64,000 bases of DNA from Rhizophagus clarus (lineage: Eukaryota > Glomeromycota > Glomeromycetes > Glomerales > Glomeraceae), in NCBI GenBank assembly GCA_015698045.1, contig BLAL01000297.1, positions 1,054,001-1,118,000 of the forward strand, in the 5' to 3' direction. The position numbers and the translations under genes are program-made. Shown here in pieces: positions 21,878 through 34,851 of this stretch. Position 1 is the first letter of the stretch, and the number at the start of each line of letters is the position of its first letter. The notes below the pieces were generated by a model. It made no database searches. It was not told the DNA's origin and saw only the letters and a list, made by a program, of their open reading frames with translations.

Positions 21878-24800
21878 ATGAGAAGACGATTTAATCATAT
21901 CGAACCAATAAAACCAATTCGAATTCGAAATCGGTTTTCCTACAGCAACCCTAATGAGACAACAGAATCTGACGAGAGAGTAGCAATACGTTCACCCGTA
22001 CGTTCACCTGATAATGATAACGAAGACATGGACTTTCAATATGATTATGAAGATGGTAATTTAAGTTTTCAAGACAATAATGATGATGATAATGCATATG
22101 ATTCAATTAATCCTCAACACTACAATGATGAGATGATATTTTCGCAAGATGATATAAATTCATCAGATACTGAAGAGGAAGAAGAAAGTGACAACGATTA
22201 CAATAGCGAAGAGGAGGAAGTAGATGATAATGAAATCAATGATGAAGAGGAGGAAGGGGAAGGTAACAATGATGATAATGAAGTGGAAGAGGAACGTAAT
22301 AATGATGAAGAGGAACGTAATGGCGAAGAGGAAGAAATACATCAAATTATTGAAGCTTTGGATAAAGACGAGATACCATCCTGTGATGGTGAATTTGCAC
22401 CGTACTTTAATAATTATACGGCTACGGCACTATTTTGTTGGCTTCAGAAGCACAATGTTTCTACGAAAGCATATGAAGATCTTGTCGATATCATTCATAA
22501 TCCTCAATTTGAGCCTACCCATGTGATAAAAAATATCCGAAGATTTCAATTATCGAGGAAACGTCTTCCTCTCCTACCAATAACAACAAAGTCTATTAAA
22601 ATTTTACCAAAAAAAACTCCGTCAACTTCACGAGGATCAAAGCTTTCCTATCAACTCTCAATTAGTGAAATTATATGGCGTGTTCTGAATAATCCGATGC
22701 TAAAGAAGCATATGTATTTTGGACCTGGTATTGATTCCGAAAAAAAATCAGAATTTTGGCATGGAAACTTATGGGGTGAATCACCACTTTTTGGACAACA
22801 TGAAATATTAATATCAGAAGGTAATAAAATAATGTATTTTGATACAATTATGATTTATTAACATTGATTATTTACTTTTAATAAAATAGTTTTGTACCGA
22901 TCTGGTGATTTTATCTACTACCAAGATAATGGCCAAAAAAAACTTGGAAGATTGAGAGCAATTTTGAAAAATGATGAATATTATAAGTTACGAGTTCAAA
23001 AAATCCTGAATTATAATGATTTACCTGGAAATTTAAAAGAATTATCAAGACAACGTCGTTCTATTACTGGGGAAGTATGGTTACAGGACGAACCATTTTT
23101 AACCATAATGACCTCTCAAATTTTAGAGAAAGCGGCTATAATGATGACGTTTCAGCATCAAAATATTCCCAAAGATTCATTACGGATTAGCGAAATAATT
23201 TATAAATGCAATGACCATTGGTGTGTTCGGGACGTAAAGTTTTCATACCTACACCCATCTGATTACATTTCTATTAGAAACCCACCATCGTCATCTATGC
23301 CAGTTTATAAGTTATTTTTAGATCTTTATTATGATGATTTTGGTACATTTAGAAATGTATATCACTCTTTAGGTGGCGTCTATATACAGTTTGGCAATAT
23401 GCCAACACATCAAAGAAAGCTAATCAAAAATCATTTTGTTCTCGGGTTTGTACCGTTTGGCGGAAATTTTAACGAATTCATGGTACCTTTCGTTTCAGAA
23501 ATAAAAGATTTTGAGAAAGGGAAGATAATGACTGTTCAAGGACAAGATGCATGGGTAATTGCCGGTTTGGGCGTTGTCACAGCAGATCTACCCCAAGGTA
23601 ACGACTTGGCAGGAGTAATGAGGTATCCTCAATTTAATCAATAATTTTAATAACATTATTTTGTAACAATTATTAAAATTTTTTAAAATGAATTTAGACA
23701 TAATGCAAATAAAGGTTGTCGTACCTGTAAAATTGATAAAGGATCATGGAGTGCTCATAATCAGGATATTATAACAACATTACGTTATCATCATATTACA
23801 GATGAAGAAATTTCAAAAATTTCTCATGAATCTGTAGTTTCAAGAAGAGACCAACTTTGTACAGAATATGGTTTACGATCATCGTCTAGTATTTTAGATA
23901 AATTGAAGTGGGAAAAACATCTACAGACTCCGCAGGACGTTTATCATGCCACCGCGGGAAAGATTGGGCGGCTGTTAAAATTAACTTGTGAATTATTTTC
24001 ACGAGAAGGAGAAGATGATTTTATCAAAATTTGGAAAAATTTTGAAATCCCAAAAAAGTGGTCTCGTTTACCTAATCCTATTTCTCATTACAATAGTTTT
24101 ATGATGTCCGATCTACTTAGATTAGCTATGATTATGCCATTTTTACTAAATCAGTTTTTAAAAGAATCAAGTCTCAAGCGTAATGAAGCAGTTACCATTC
24201 AACAAGGAATTAATGCATCTCGAATTAGCTTAGTACCAAAAAATATTATAGCTTGTTGGGTACATGTTGCAAAAACTATGAGAACAGTATTTAATAGGGA
24301 ATTTACGTCAGATAGCTATGAGGAATTACAGCAATGTCTTGAAGAAGAGTTTTCAATCCTTCCAAAGGTATAATTATGAACTTGAAATTCAGAATATGGA
24401 AATAATTTTTAAATAATTAATATTATTTTATTTTTTTATAGGTTTTTGTTAGTTTTGTTAATTTACCGAATATACACGTTAATATGCATCTTTTGATGCA
24501 TGCTAAAACCTTTGGGACACTTACTAATACCCAAGTGGGTATAAAAGAAATGGTTCATCGTATATTTAAAGGAATGGTACCAAAGACTAATTGCAAAAAC
24601 ATAGATTTGGATTTATTAAAACGTTACAATACTCTATTTGCAATTCGACATTTAGCAGATGGTGGTATAGATCCAAGATTTAATAGATCTTGTACTGGAT
24701 TTACAAATTCAAATTTTGGCCAATTATTTCTGAACTGGTATGTTACAGAGGATAAATATTCAATTGAAGAACAAGCTCAAGATAATGATGACACAAAAGG

Positions 24801-25452
24801 TAAGATAGTAGTAATAGTATAATATAATATAATATATACTTTATATTTATTTTTTCACATGTATCTGATCTTTATTTTAGTTGTTTCACCGGTAAATTTT
24901 ATTTCCAATATTTCCTTAAAAAAAAGAATGTCAAAGCAGGAACGTGATTCACTTCTCTTAACTTTGCATAGTTTTAAAACTGAGTTGTTTTTATCTTATG
25001 TGGATATGAAATTTGAGGCAGCACTTATGAATGTTTCAACTAGTTGGTACAAATTGGCATCATATACATTTGAAGAAGAAAGTGGTATCCTTTCAAAAGT
25101 CTACTTACACCTTGGTGATTTTATCACAATTTATGAAGAAGATCACGAAGAATCTTATGCAGTTATCAAGGGTATCTTTCGACATAAAAGTAATAATGAC
25201 AAATATTATGCCTTTATTGTTGTAGATTGGTTTGAGGATACTGGAGCTGAACATTCGGTATTAAAATGTCCACTTTACCGCCTTCAAGCAACAGGAAATA
25301 AATGGAGACGCATTTTTCCAATTACTGTAATAGATAATTTTCAAAAAGTACATTTTATTCATAATTGTAATTCAGAAAGGTGCCAACTACCTAATCATGA
25401 TACCACAAATAGAATTTGGATAAAAAATAATTTTTATTTTACAGCCGTATAA
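21878..25452 (+). CDS. Five-exon Plavaka/CMC-like DDE transposase, 1091 aa, intact
   Basis: Exons 21878-22820, 22890-23622, 23698-24367, 24442-24799 and 24881-25452 join to 3276 bases with no stop before TAA. The four introns are 69-81 nt with GTAATA, GTATCC, GTATAA and GTAAGA donors. Residues ~40-155 are highly acidic and disordered. A region FWHGNLWGESPLFG (about 290-304) and MPVYKLFLDLYYDDFGTF follow, where Asp near 459-464 is the likely first catalytic residue. FGNMPTHQRKLIKNHFVLGF and VVTADLPQGNDLAG (Asp ~547) match the pattern of Tnp2/Plavaka enzymes. CRTC (566-569) would bind zinc. Later blocks are TPQDVYHATAGKIGRLLK and MMSDLLRLAMIMPFLLN. This order is what I know from Plavaka-type fungal transposases. 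The third acidic residue is not assigned. It would cut and join the transposon ends. Joining exons 2 and 3 converts a frame ending in a stop into MRHNANKGCRTC, strong evidence for the splice. Confidence 0.8.
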
Positions 25453-25619
25453 TTGTTTGATTATATAAATATATAATTTGTCAGTTTTAAAATTAACCAA
25501 TAAAATCACATTAATCATTATGCATGATGTAATATATTAAAATTAACCAATCAAAATTGATTTGTTTACATGCATGTGAGATCTAAATTCGTAATGTTTT
25601 GTTTATTTTCAAAAATAAA

Positions 25620-25985
25620 CTTCTCTCTTCTTAAATATTATACTTGTCTTAACACTTTACGGTATTTTCTTCTTTTCTCTTTTATCCAAGTTACTTTACT
25701 TATCTTTTATATATATGATATAGCCACCAACACAAAGACCGTTCGCCAAAAAAACGTATAAGACAAAAAAACTACTTTTAAATAAATGGTGAAGCCGAAT
25801 ATTGTACTTGTCTTATATTTTAACACTTTATGGTATTTTCTTCTTCTCTCTTTTACTTTACTTATCTTTTACAATATTAACAATACTTTGGAATTTTGGT
25901 TTATATTCGATATAGCCACCAACACGAAGACCGTTCGCCAAAAAACGCATAAGACAAAAAAACTACTTTCAAATAAATAGTGAAA
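25620..25985 (+). repeat. Tandem direct duplication, two ~180-bp copies
   Basis: Two copies share TATAGCCACCAACAC(A/G)AAGACC, CGTTCGCCAAAAAA and GACAAAAAAACTACTTT. They give two similar short frames (63 and 64 aa) that both end near IATNTKTVRQK. Copies are diverged by small indels. I judge the frames too hydrophobic and fragmentary to call genes. Confidence 0.6.
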
Positions 25986-26560
25986 CCATTAAGCAGGTAT
26001 GAAAATGTCATATACACATATTTTTCATATTTTTTTGGACTCTACCATATTCGTAAAGTCTACTGGTTCTGTAGGAGGAATTGGTTATGTACTTTCTTTA
26101 CAATAGGGTATAGTTTGAGTCTTTCTTTGTTAGACTGTGGTATTACTTAAGAGAGTTAGAATGTATTCTCAAATGCTATGTTCAAATTGCTGAATATATT
26201 TGAGCTTTCTTTTGTAATATTTGCTTAGCCTGGAGGAAAATGTTATGAAATAGGGCTGGATATTTTATGACATTTTCTGCCGCCAATTACTTTGTCCGGG
26301 GTGGCGTCAGTCGTAGCAGCCAGCATTTTTTTTTTATAATATTATGGTTTTAAGAATTAACACTTCCAAATTTAAAGAGCTAACGTTAAAAATATTATCA
26401 TTTTTATTTTTTCTCAAAATCCCGGAGATTACCTGCTTTAACCATTATCCCAAGGTTATGTATTAAATTTAAATTTTAAATATATTTTATAAAGTGTATA
26501 TTATATTAATCATGATTGTTTTTTTTTATATTTTTTTTAAATTTAATATAAAATCGTTTT
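25986..26560. other. Non-coding spacer with a GC-rich patch
   Basis: I see no gene. A patch at 26,245-26,325 (TGTTATGAAATAGGGCTGG ... GTCCGGGGTGGCGTCAGTCG) is much richer in GC than its surroundings. It starts with TGTTATG, like some LTR ends. Possibly a small insertion or LTR fragment. Confidence 0.35.
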
Positions 26561-27490
26561 TGTGATGTAATTTATGAAATTACTATGATGTAGTTATGAT
26601 ATCAAATAAATATTATAATACTTTAGCAATGTTAATTTGATATTAATATGATATTTCTATGATATAGTTACGATGTTAAATAAATGTAAAAACATTTTTG
26701 TAATATTAATTTGATGTTAATATGATATCGCTACAATATGGTTACAATATCTAATAAATGTTATAATACTTTGCAATGTTAATTTGATGTTAATATGTTA
26801 TCTTTACGATATAGTTACGATATCAAATAAATGTTATAATACTTTGGAAATGTTAATTTGATGTCAATATATTATCTTTACAATATAGTTACGATATCGA
26901 ATAAATGTTATAATACTTTGGTAATATTAATTCGATGTTAATATAATGTTGCTACGATATAGTTACAATATCAAATAAATATCATAATACTTTAGCAATA
27001 TTAATTCGATGTTAATATAATATTGCTACGATATAGTTACGATATCAAATAAATATCATAATACTTTAGCAATATTAATTCGATGTTAATATAATATTGC
27101 TACGATATAGTTACGATATCAAATAAATATCATAATACTTTAGCAATATTAATTTGATATTAATATGATATTGCTACGATATAGTTACAATGTTAAATAA
27201 ATGTTATAATACTTTGGTAATATTAATTCGATGTTAATATAATGTTGCTACGATATAGTTACGATATCAAATAAATATCATAATACTTTAGCAATATTAA
27301 TTCGATATTAATATGATATTGCTACGATACAGTTACAATGTTAAATAAATGTTGTATAGTGATCGCAGAGATATCGTACTAATCAATAACGAATAGATAT
27401 AGTTACGACTAACTTAACGACGACGATGCAACTTTTTACTATGATATCGTGATAATATCGTAACAATATCATTATGGTATCGAATCGACA
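26560..27490. repeat. Right subterminal ~90-bp tandem array
   Basis: About nine units of GATATAGTTACGATATCAAA-TAAATATCATAATACTTTAG-CAATATTAATTCGATGTTAA-TAT. Three central units (about 26,960-27,150) are nearly identical. It uses the same GATATC/ATATCG vocabulary as the left block. Non-coding. Likely transposase-binding subterminal repeats. Confidence 0.75.
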
Positions 27491-27955
27491 TCGATAAATA
27501 ACCCCAAGTTTCAGTAAAGGAGCTAATAAACTTGTGCAAAAAATTTATTATTTACATTGTATTTGCATGTTATATTATATTTCTTGATAAAAATACTTGA
27601 AAAGTATATTAAAAAATGTGTAAAAAGATATTTCTCTGGTATTATTTTAAAATGTCGATTAATTAAATATCACATAGAATTAAGGCAATTAATGTAACAA
27701 ATAAAAATGAAGTTTGTCAATAAATTTTTATTTAAATTAATAAATAAAGACATAATGAATATATTTAGCTTAAATTTTTATTTTTAATTGTATTATTATA
27801 TATATAAATTTTTCATTTTGAAAAGTGTCTGTATACTTTTGATCGCCTACTGTATTTTCATTTTTCTTTATGTATAAAGTGTCACAATATATTTGCAAAG
27901 TTAAAGAGAAATAGTACAAAAAAAAAGCAAGTACGTAAATTAAATTTAGATCTAT

Positions 27956-29385
27956 ATGATTCTACATACAACTACTACACTTCCAGTTTCATCACATTCA
28001 ACTTCTTCAATAATAATTTCTCCATCAACTTCTTCTCCATCAACTTCTCCTATTCACGTTTCTTTTACTGAAGATTCAATGTATTCAAGTAGCGATTATG
28101 ATTGTGATATTACAGAACTAAATTTTAATTTTATTATAAGGTCTTGTAATGAAAAGGCAAGACCAGCAAAGTGGGAATCTTTTAAAATTTTTATATTTAC
28201 AGAATTTGAAGATAAAATTTTAGAATTAATACAAGACCAATTTGCTTCTTTTATAAAAAAGATGATTATGTTATCATTTATAAAAGTTCAATAAATGGGA
28301 TGGGAACACAATTAACGAATAAAAAGTGTTGAAAAAAATTTTTATCAGATTATCAAAAAATTTTATCCAGCAAAAAGAAATTATTTATTATTACAGAAAT
28401 AAAGAAAAAGAAAAATAAAAAAACGAAAAGGTAAAGTAATATAACCTATTAATATAAATTTGTTATTTAGTATTTTTATATTTTATTTTTAAATTTTTAT
28501 TTGAAACAGTGATGCAGATTTTGAAACTAGTCAATTTTCTGATCAAAGAAAGGTACCAAAATCATCTAGTAATGTGGTTCCTAAAGAGAGTAATATTGAT
28601 GAAGAAAATTCAAAAAAAGCTGCTATTGTAATGGAATTGACTAAAAAATGGTTTTGTCAAGAATATTCTAGAACTTGTTTTATTGATACAATAAGACACA
28701 TTCAATTGACTCTTCATCATCTTACTAGTTGAACTAATGCAATTGTAAATTTAAAATTTTATTCGTGATCACATTTAAATTCAATTATAAAATAAAAATT
28801 AATTATGTTTAATAAATAAGGAAAGAGGATTTACAAGTGTTGATGACCCTCCAGTAGTACCATTATTTAATTCAACTAAAAAAAAAGAAATACAACTAAC
28901 ACAATCTAATTCTCAAAATTCTCAATTTATTTCTTCTTTTATTAATCCTTTATTATATCAACACTTGTTTAATCAATTCATGCAAACAAATTCTTATTTT
29001 TTGTCATCTCACAATAGCAAAAATTCTTATTTTTTTTCTAATAATAATCTGATACAAATGCAAAATTTTGTAAATACAAAAATTGCACAAGAAAATCAAG
29101 CAAATGTGAATGCAATCACAAGTATAAACACAGGTACAAATATTATACAAGATGGCTCTGTAAATACATAATTACAAAACATAACTATAAAACAATTTTT
29201 GGAGGATTTAGATAGAGAATATGGTACTAATACATTTACAAAATATCTGGATGCTTTAAAGAACAAGAAGTTGATGTATTAGATATTATTAATTTTAAAG
29301 ATAGTGATTCAGTTGGATTACATTGGGAATTGAAAAAGTTGGACCAAAAAGTAAGATAATTAGGGCGTTAGATAAATATAATAAA
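27956..29385 (+). pseudogene. SAM-domain protein of a Rhizophagus-type family, decayed
   Basis: The Ser/Thr-rich start (27956-28140) leads into NEKARPAKWESFKIFIF...EFEDKILELIQ. A 1-base insertion near 28,258 then shifts the frame to DDYVIIYKSS...GTQLTNKKC, with a TGA and a Lys-rich stretch. A plausible intron (about 28,431-28,508) precedes SDADFETSQFSDQRK. Further stops follow TLHHLTS, then a linker (28,830-29,171) of low-complexity Asn, Ser and Gln. The C-terminus TIKQFLEDLDREYGTNTFTK...DALK...EVDVLDIINF looks like a SAM domain, a protein-protein interaction fold. At least four breaks make it inactive. It is convergent with the Tc1-like gene 75 bases on. Whether the two travelled together is unknown. 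Confidence 0.55.
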
Positions 29386-29460
29386 TAGCTATAACGTCAA
29401 TATCATTGTAATCCAATATAGTTTACAAAATAAAAGTTTTAACAAACCTTTTATTATAAA

Positions 29461-30654
29461 TCATAAATAAATTAAATAAATTGAAGACTTATAAAATTCT
29501 TTAGTCATGTCAGGAGTAACTTGTTCACAAGCTAATAATAACTGAAAGCAAAATAAGGATCTAAATAAAATTCTATATAGTTCTTTTTTTTTCAACCAAC
29601 TTTTAATAACTGAGAATGCCAATTCAATTGGATTATAATCAGGTGAATAAAGAGGTAAAAAAACTACTTTACAACCAATACTTTTGATAATTCTAACTAA
29701 TTCTACATTATGATGAATCACTGCATTATCCATTACTAATACACTATTTTTTTGTGGATATAGATTCATTAACGGTAACTATGTATAAAAAATTAAAATC
29801 ATAATTAATAAATTTAATAATCAATTTAATAAATTACATGTTAAATTTTCTTTAAATGTACTTACAACTTGTGATAAGATAAATGCACAAAACCTTTCTT
29901 TATTGTAACTGCCTACCATGATATCTACCGCTAAAATACCATCTAATGAGAGTGCAGGTAGTATAGTGTATTTTGTTCCTCTTAAAAATACTACTTTTTG
30001 AATTGCATGAGTATTTTTGGGCGAATAGCCATAATGCCTAGATAAAGTTCTTTCATCTTTTGAACTTTCATCAAGAAAAATTAACTGTTCTGGATTATAA
30101 TGAGTTCCTATTGTTAAAATATAATTGGCCCTTAATATCTCTGATCTTTTCTTTGTGGCAGTTTTTAACTTTAATAAATGAATATTACAAATAATTAATT
30201 TTAAAATTTTTAAAAATTTTTAAATTATTTATTAATATACCTTTTTTCTGGTGATACCACAATAATCTAGAAACCACTATAAAATTAGAATAGATACAAC
30301 TTTTAAAGTCCTTTTAGCCATTTCTGCAACCAGTTCATCTAAAAACCAGTCTTTTCGTTTATTTATTAACTGCATCAAAATCTTAAATAAAATATTAATT
30401 ATTGTATTATATATCAAAATAACAGAAACAAAAAAAATATTTACATTCATATCATTATTATCAAACACCCTTTTCCTCCTTTTTCTTCTTCTAAAAGGAT
30501 CTTTTACACAGCTTCACGACTGATAATAATGTAAGATTCTCTTAACTGTTGCTTCACTAATATATAATAATTATGATATTTCCTTTGACTTGTAACTATT
30601 AAGCCATAAATAAACAACTCTTCATCTTAAATCTTTGCTTAGGTGGTTGGTCAT
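29461..30654 (-). pseudogene. Tc1-like DD34E transposase, decayed
   Basis: Starts MTNHLSKDLR at ATG 30654, with an HTH-like region (SEATVKRILHYY). In-frame TGA, TAA and TGA interrupt the first exon and a TAG follows ILIL. One intron is clear (29779-29865, GTAAGT...ACATAG, phase 0). Catalytic residues are visible: Asp in FLDESSKDERTLSRHYGYS, Asp in VLVMDNAVIHH and Glu in SPDYNPIELAFSVIK. The last two are separated by 34 residues, so DD34E as in Tc1. The enzyme would cut at TA-flanked ends. A Tc1-like CAGTGCTGTATAATAA end is present inverted at about 30,803-30,818, but I found no matching left end. Inactive. Confidence 0.8.
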
Positions 30655-31240
30655 ATTTAAAAAAGAAAAATAATGTTTGAATATTGTTGAAAATTGAAAG
30701 TGTGATCTCAAATAAAAGTATGATCAAAACAGATTATGAGGTATGATCGCGTAAATAAAGAGAGATAAAAGCATAAAAGTTTATATAAAGTATATATAAA
30801 AATTATTATACAGCACTGTTAGAGTCTACTTTTAACGTAAATAGAAAAATTTTATATTCTAAAGCAAAGACAAATATTGTTTTTTTATTGGTATTTTTAC
30901 CGATCAAAAAAAACTAAGGTAAAAAAACTAGTATGTGTATGTATGAAAATTTTTATGCAGATCAATTTTTTTGAAAACTGCAATAAACTGTTTAAAACAA
31001 ATTAAAAGAAAACAACTCATTAAAAATTATTCATTAAAGTAAAACAATTAAAAAAATATAAAGTTAAAAATTTACTGAATTAAAGATTAAAAAAGCTATC
31101 TAATAAGATAAAAAAAAATTATTGGTTCATAAAAATGAAAAAATTAAAGAAAAAAAATAAACTGAAAAGATATACTAAAATGTTATATTTAAGAAACTAA
31201 AAGAACTGCCTATAAAAAGAATAAAGTTGAAATGCTAAAA
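30655..31240. other. AT-rich spacer
   Basis: Apart from the possible Tc1-like end near 30,811 I see nothing. Confidence 0.4.
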
Positions 31241-31254
31241 ACATTTTGTTAAAG

Positions 31255-31500
31255 CAGTTTTTAATAAAGAGTAAAAGAGAAAAAGAAAAGAACTAAAGAA
31301 AGAAAGAAAGAAGAATAAAAGAAAGAAAAAGAAAAGGACAAAAAAAAAAGAAAGACAAAAACAAAAGAAAGAGAAAGATAAAAATAAAAGAAAGAGAGAG
31401 AATAAAGACAAAAAAAAGGAAAAGAAAGAGAAAAAGATAGAAAAAACAAAAAAAAACAAAAAAATAGCAAAAAAAAAGAAAAAAATAAAAAAAAGAAAAA
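31255..31500. repeat. Purine-only low-complexity tract
   Basis: About 245 bases of almost pure A and G (AAAGAAAGAAAGA, AAAAGAAAAAG) on the plus strand. The two antisense frames are Phe/Leu/Ser runs created by this composition and are not genes. Confidence 0.85.
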
Positions 31501-31798
31501 ATAGATATTTTTTTTTAAACTACAACTGGTAATGTATTATGTGATGTGATATTTAATCATTAATACTAGTAGTTATTTTATTTTTCTGAATTCTATCTAA
31601 TAATTAATATTGCTTGAATAATTTTGATATAAAATAAAATTATTTTTTTTTTTTTTTTGTCTTTAATATTAATTTTTTTTTAAGTTTGTTCTTATCTTTT
31701 AGATGCATAAAATTTCAATTGAAAAATATATTAAGTTTAAAAAAGTAGTATAGTTAAAGTATATAAAGTATAATGATTATTAAACATTTTATTATATA

Positions 31799-32484
31799 GT
31801 GGACAGCATAAATTAAGCACCATTTTCAAAGTTAATTTACAATATAAATTATAAATACCAGCATAATAAATTTATATTTATTTTGAAGATGAGACTTAAA
31901 ACAACATTTTAAAAGCATTTTTTTATTTAATTAATAATACAGTTTTGTAAAAATCATTTGGTTTATAAAAAAGTGAATTTTCAACTTTTTAACTAAAACA
32001 GATACAACAAAATAAATGCCAGAATCTGATTCTTTGAGTCATAATAGGTTAAGTTCCAAAAATCTTAATGATTGATCATTAGTTATTAAGAAAATAAATT
32101 TTAAAAATCATGTAGATCATTAAAAAATCAAAAATTTACTATAAAATTCATATTTTTTTAGTGATCTACATGATTTTTAAGGTTTATTTACTTAATAACT
32201 AATAATTTAATCTTTAAGATTTTTGGAACTTAACCTATTTATGACTCAAAGAATCAGATTCTAGTATTTATTTTGTTGTATCTGTCTTAATTAAAAAGTT
32301 GAAAATTCACTTTTTTATAAACCAAGTGATTTTTACAAAACTGTATTATTAATTAAATAAAAAAATGCTTTTAAAATGTTATTTTAAGTCTCATTTTTAA
32401 AATAAATATAAATTTATTATGCTGGTATTTATAATTTATATCGTAAATTAACTTTGAAAATGGTGTTTAATTTATGCTGTCCAC
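31799..32484. mobile_element. 686-bp foldback (palindromic) element
   Basis: The left half (31799-32130) and right half (32150-32484) are near-perfect reverse complements with only a short AT spacer. Ends GTGGACAGCATAAATTAAGC and the inverted GTGGACAGCATAAATTAAAC are each followed by TA, giving a TA target duplication. The end sequence shares AAATTAA(G/A)CAC with the TIRs of the pogo-like element at 38.7 kb. It may therefore be mobilised by pogo-type transposase (inference). Non-coding. Confidence 0.8.
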
Positions 32485-34843
32485 TATATATATAATTTTA
32501 TATAAATAGAAAACTTACTCTTATTATGATAAATTTACTTGTAATATATTAATTATTTAAAAATTTGCAATAAGACTTTAGACATGAAAACTCTATTAGA
32601 TTTATCTTTAAATAAATTCAAATGAAATTTATTAATTATTTGAATTCTTTATAATCTATATTCTAACATGTAGGTATTATCACTTTTTTCAATTTAATGC
32701 GACCCTCTGATCATGTAATAATATATGTAAATTACTTTTGATTTCTCTGATTTTCTCCATTTTTTCGCAAACTATTCTAGTAAAACTTTTCTATTATATT
32801 AACTGTTCTCTTGTGATTTTCTGTGATTTCAGAAACTTTTTATATTAAACTACATATTTACAAAGTTTTAGGTATGGTATTTAACAAACTAAAGTTGGCT
32901 TTCAAACTATTAAGTTTGAGATATTTCCTGAGATTTTCTTTGATTTCTTTTTTATGCTAAATCTCTTAAAAAATAGAAGATTTATTTATTTTTATAAACT
33001 TTTTAAGAAGTTTGAACTTATATATAAAGTTTGAAGATTTATTAACTAACGACTTATTATGTCTTTTTATAGGTTTTCAATAAATAAATATCAGATATAT
33101 AACACAGAGTTTATATTTTAATAATATAATGTTTAATGGTTAATAATATATAAATAGGCATATTATTAGATTAAAATAACTTTAAAGCAGTTGTTCTCTT
33201 GTAATAATATATTTAATATTTTACTTTTATTATATTCTTTTTATTGTAAAATAATTTTATTTCTACCATTTTTTTTCTTTGACACGTAAATACAACTAAT
33301 CATGTGATAACAATAATATAAAGTCTTATTGGCTGATTATCACATAAAAACTGAAAATCGATTTTCCTGTATATGACATGCTAAAAATCAGAAGGTCGTA
33401 CTAAATTGAAAAGGGTGATAATAATATACAAATACTTTCATGTTAATAATGCAGAATTTTTTTTTTTTATTAATATATTATAATATTTTTCACATTAATG
33501 CAAAATTTTTTTTCTATAATACATATTTTTATTCATTTATTATCATTTTTTTAACTATAATTAACTGTACTTTACATAGTTTATTATTATCATTTAACTA
33601 TAACTTAATCATAATAGAATCATATTTATATTGCAGATTTTTTTCTTAATTTTTTTTATAAATTTTTTTATCAATATACATTTTAAATATGTATGTATAT
33701 ATATATATATTTACTATATATACAATATGCATATGTTTAACTTTACAAATCTGTCTTTTCTTTATAAACAAATAAAAATCCATTAGTACCTATAAAGAGA
33801 AAATTATTGCTATTCTTTCTGCTTATTTATAATAACAAAAAAGAAAGTCTTCAGTAGTAAAAACTTAATATAATTATAACAAAACATAGTATTATATGAT
33901 ATGTTGATATATGATGTTGTTCATAAAGTATATAAATATATTGAACAATATATTAAAGTTTAATAATATATATTTTAATATATTAGAGTTAAACAATATA
34001 TATATTAATATTATATGTTAATTTACTTCTATATATAAGCATTATATTGAACTATTAATAAATATTAATTAATGTATATTTTGATATAAATCAACATCTT
34101 TCAAACTTCCTAATAAGATAGAGGTCTTTTAATACTTATAGAGAAAAAGCCATTGCTATTTTCTTCACCTATTTATAATAACAAAAAGAAGAAGTCTTTA
34201 ATAATAAGATTTAATATAATTATAATAAAATATAATATTGTATAATATATTAATATATGATATAAATTACAAGTTTACTTAATCTTCTAAAATATATTAA
34301 AACTAAAAAAATTAAAGTTTATTATAGTATATAAGATTATTTAAAGTATATAATTGATTATAGATTAGATTCATGTATTATATATCATAGACTATAATAT
34401 CCTGAATAGCTTGCAAATTCCTGAAGATTGGCCTTATACTATTATGTCAATAATTCAAATTTTTATTATAAATAGAGTGTGTTTAAAAAATTGTATGATA
34501 ATCAGAAAATTGTTTTTACATAATATCTGGACAAAATTAGATTCATTAAATAATAAAATTAATAGAAAATAGAACTTTTTGTCAGATGAAAGAGGAGTAT
34601 TATATATAGAAAGTATTGTAATTTGTGATATATATATGATTTATTATAATATGCAAGTTTACTTATGATACTGGGGGCAATTTTATTAGCAAAAAAAAAA
34701 AGTTTTCTTATAGTAAGTATTTATATCTAATACATATCAATTGTTATTTAATATATAATATTATTTGATACACAACATATATAAATATATTGAACAACAT
34801 ATTAAAATTAAATAACATGTATATTAATATTATATGTTGATTT
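32485..34843. other. AT-rich stretch with diverged direct repeats
   Basis: No gene. Two ~130-bp diverged direct repeats (about 33,790-33,910 and 34,120-34,265) share TATTTATAATAACAAAAA and TTTAATATAATTATAA. A sequence at 34,010-34,110 recurs at 50,200-50,270. The 69-aa frame at 33440 is Phe/Tyr/Leu low complexity. Confidence 0.5.
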
Positions 34844-34851
34844 ACTCCTGT

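Larger units (their letters stand above)
16756..27519. mobile_element. About 10.8-kb autonomous DNA transposon (Plavaka/CMC-like) with three spliced genes
   Basis: The proposed ends are CTTTACAGAAACTT (16756-16769) and the inverted CTTTACTGAAACTT (27506-27519), differing at one base. Each lies just outside a block of GATATC-rich subterminal repeats (16.79-17.47 kb and 26.56-27.49 kb). Inside are an intact transposase gene (+), a Myb/SANT gene (-) and an acidic-protein gene (-). All close in frame when 52-90-nt-class introns are removed, apart from one 385-nt intron. Large size, subterminal repeats and accessory DNA-binding genes fit the CMC/EnSpm-Plavaka group. A 2-bp GA flank on both sides is possible as target duplication but weak. 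The ends are inference; the gene set is seen. Confidence 0.6.

Noticed and set aside
26245-26335. GC-rich patch beginning TGTTATG as a solo LTR
   Set aside because: No second end or target duplication found; kept only as an unexplained patch.
27800-30826. Joining the SAM-domain pseudogene and Tc1-like gene into one transposon
   Set aside because: No left terminal repeat matching the CAGTGCTGTATAATAA end near 30,811 was found.
31235-31470. Two antisense Phe/Leu/Ser-rich frames
   Set aside because: Produced by the purine-only tract; no start context or domain.
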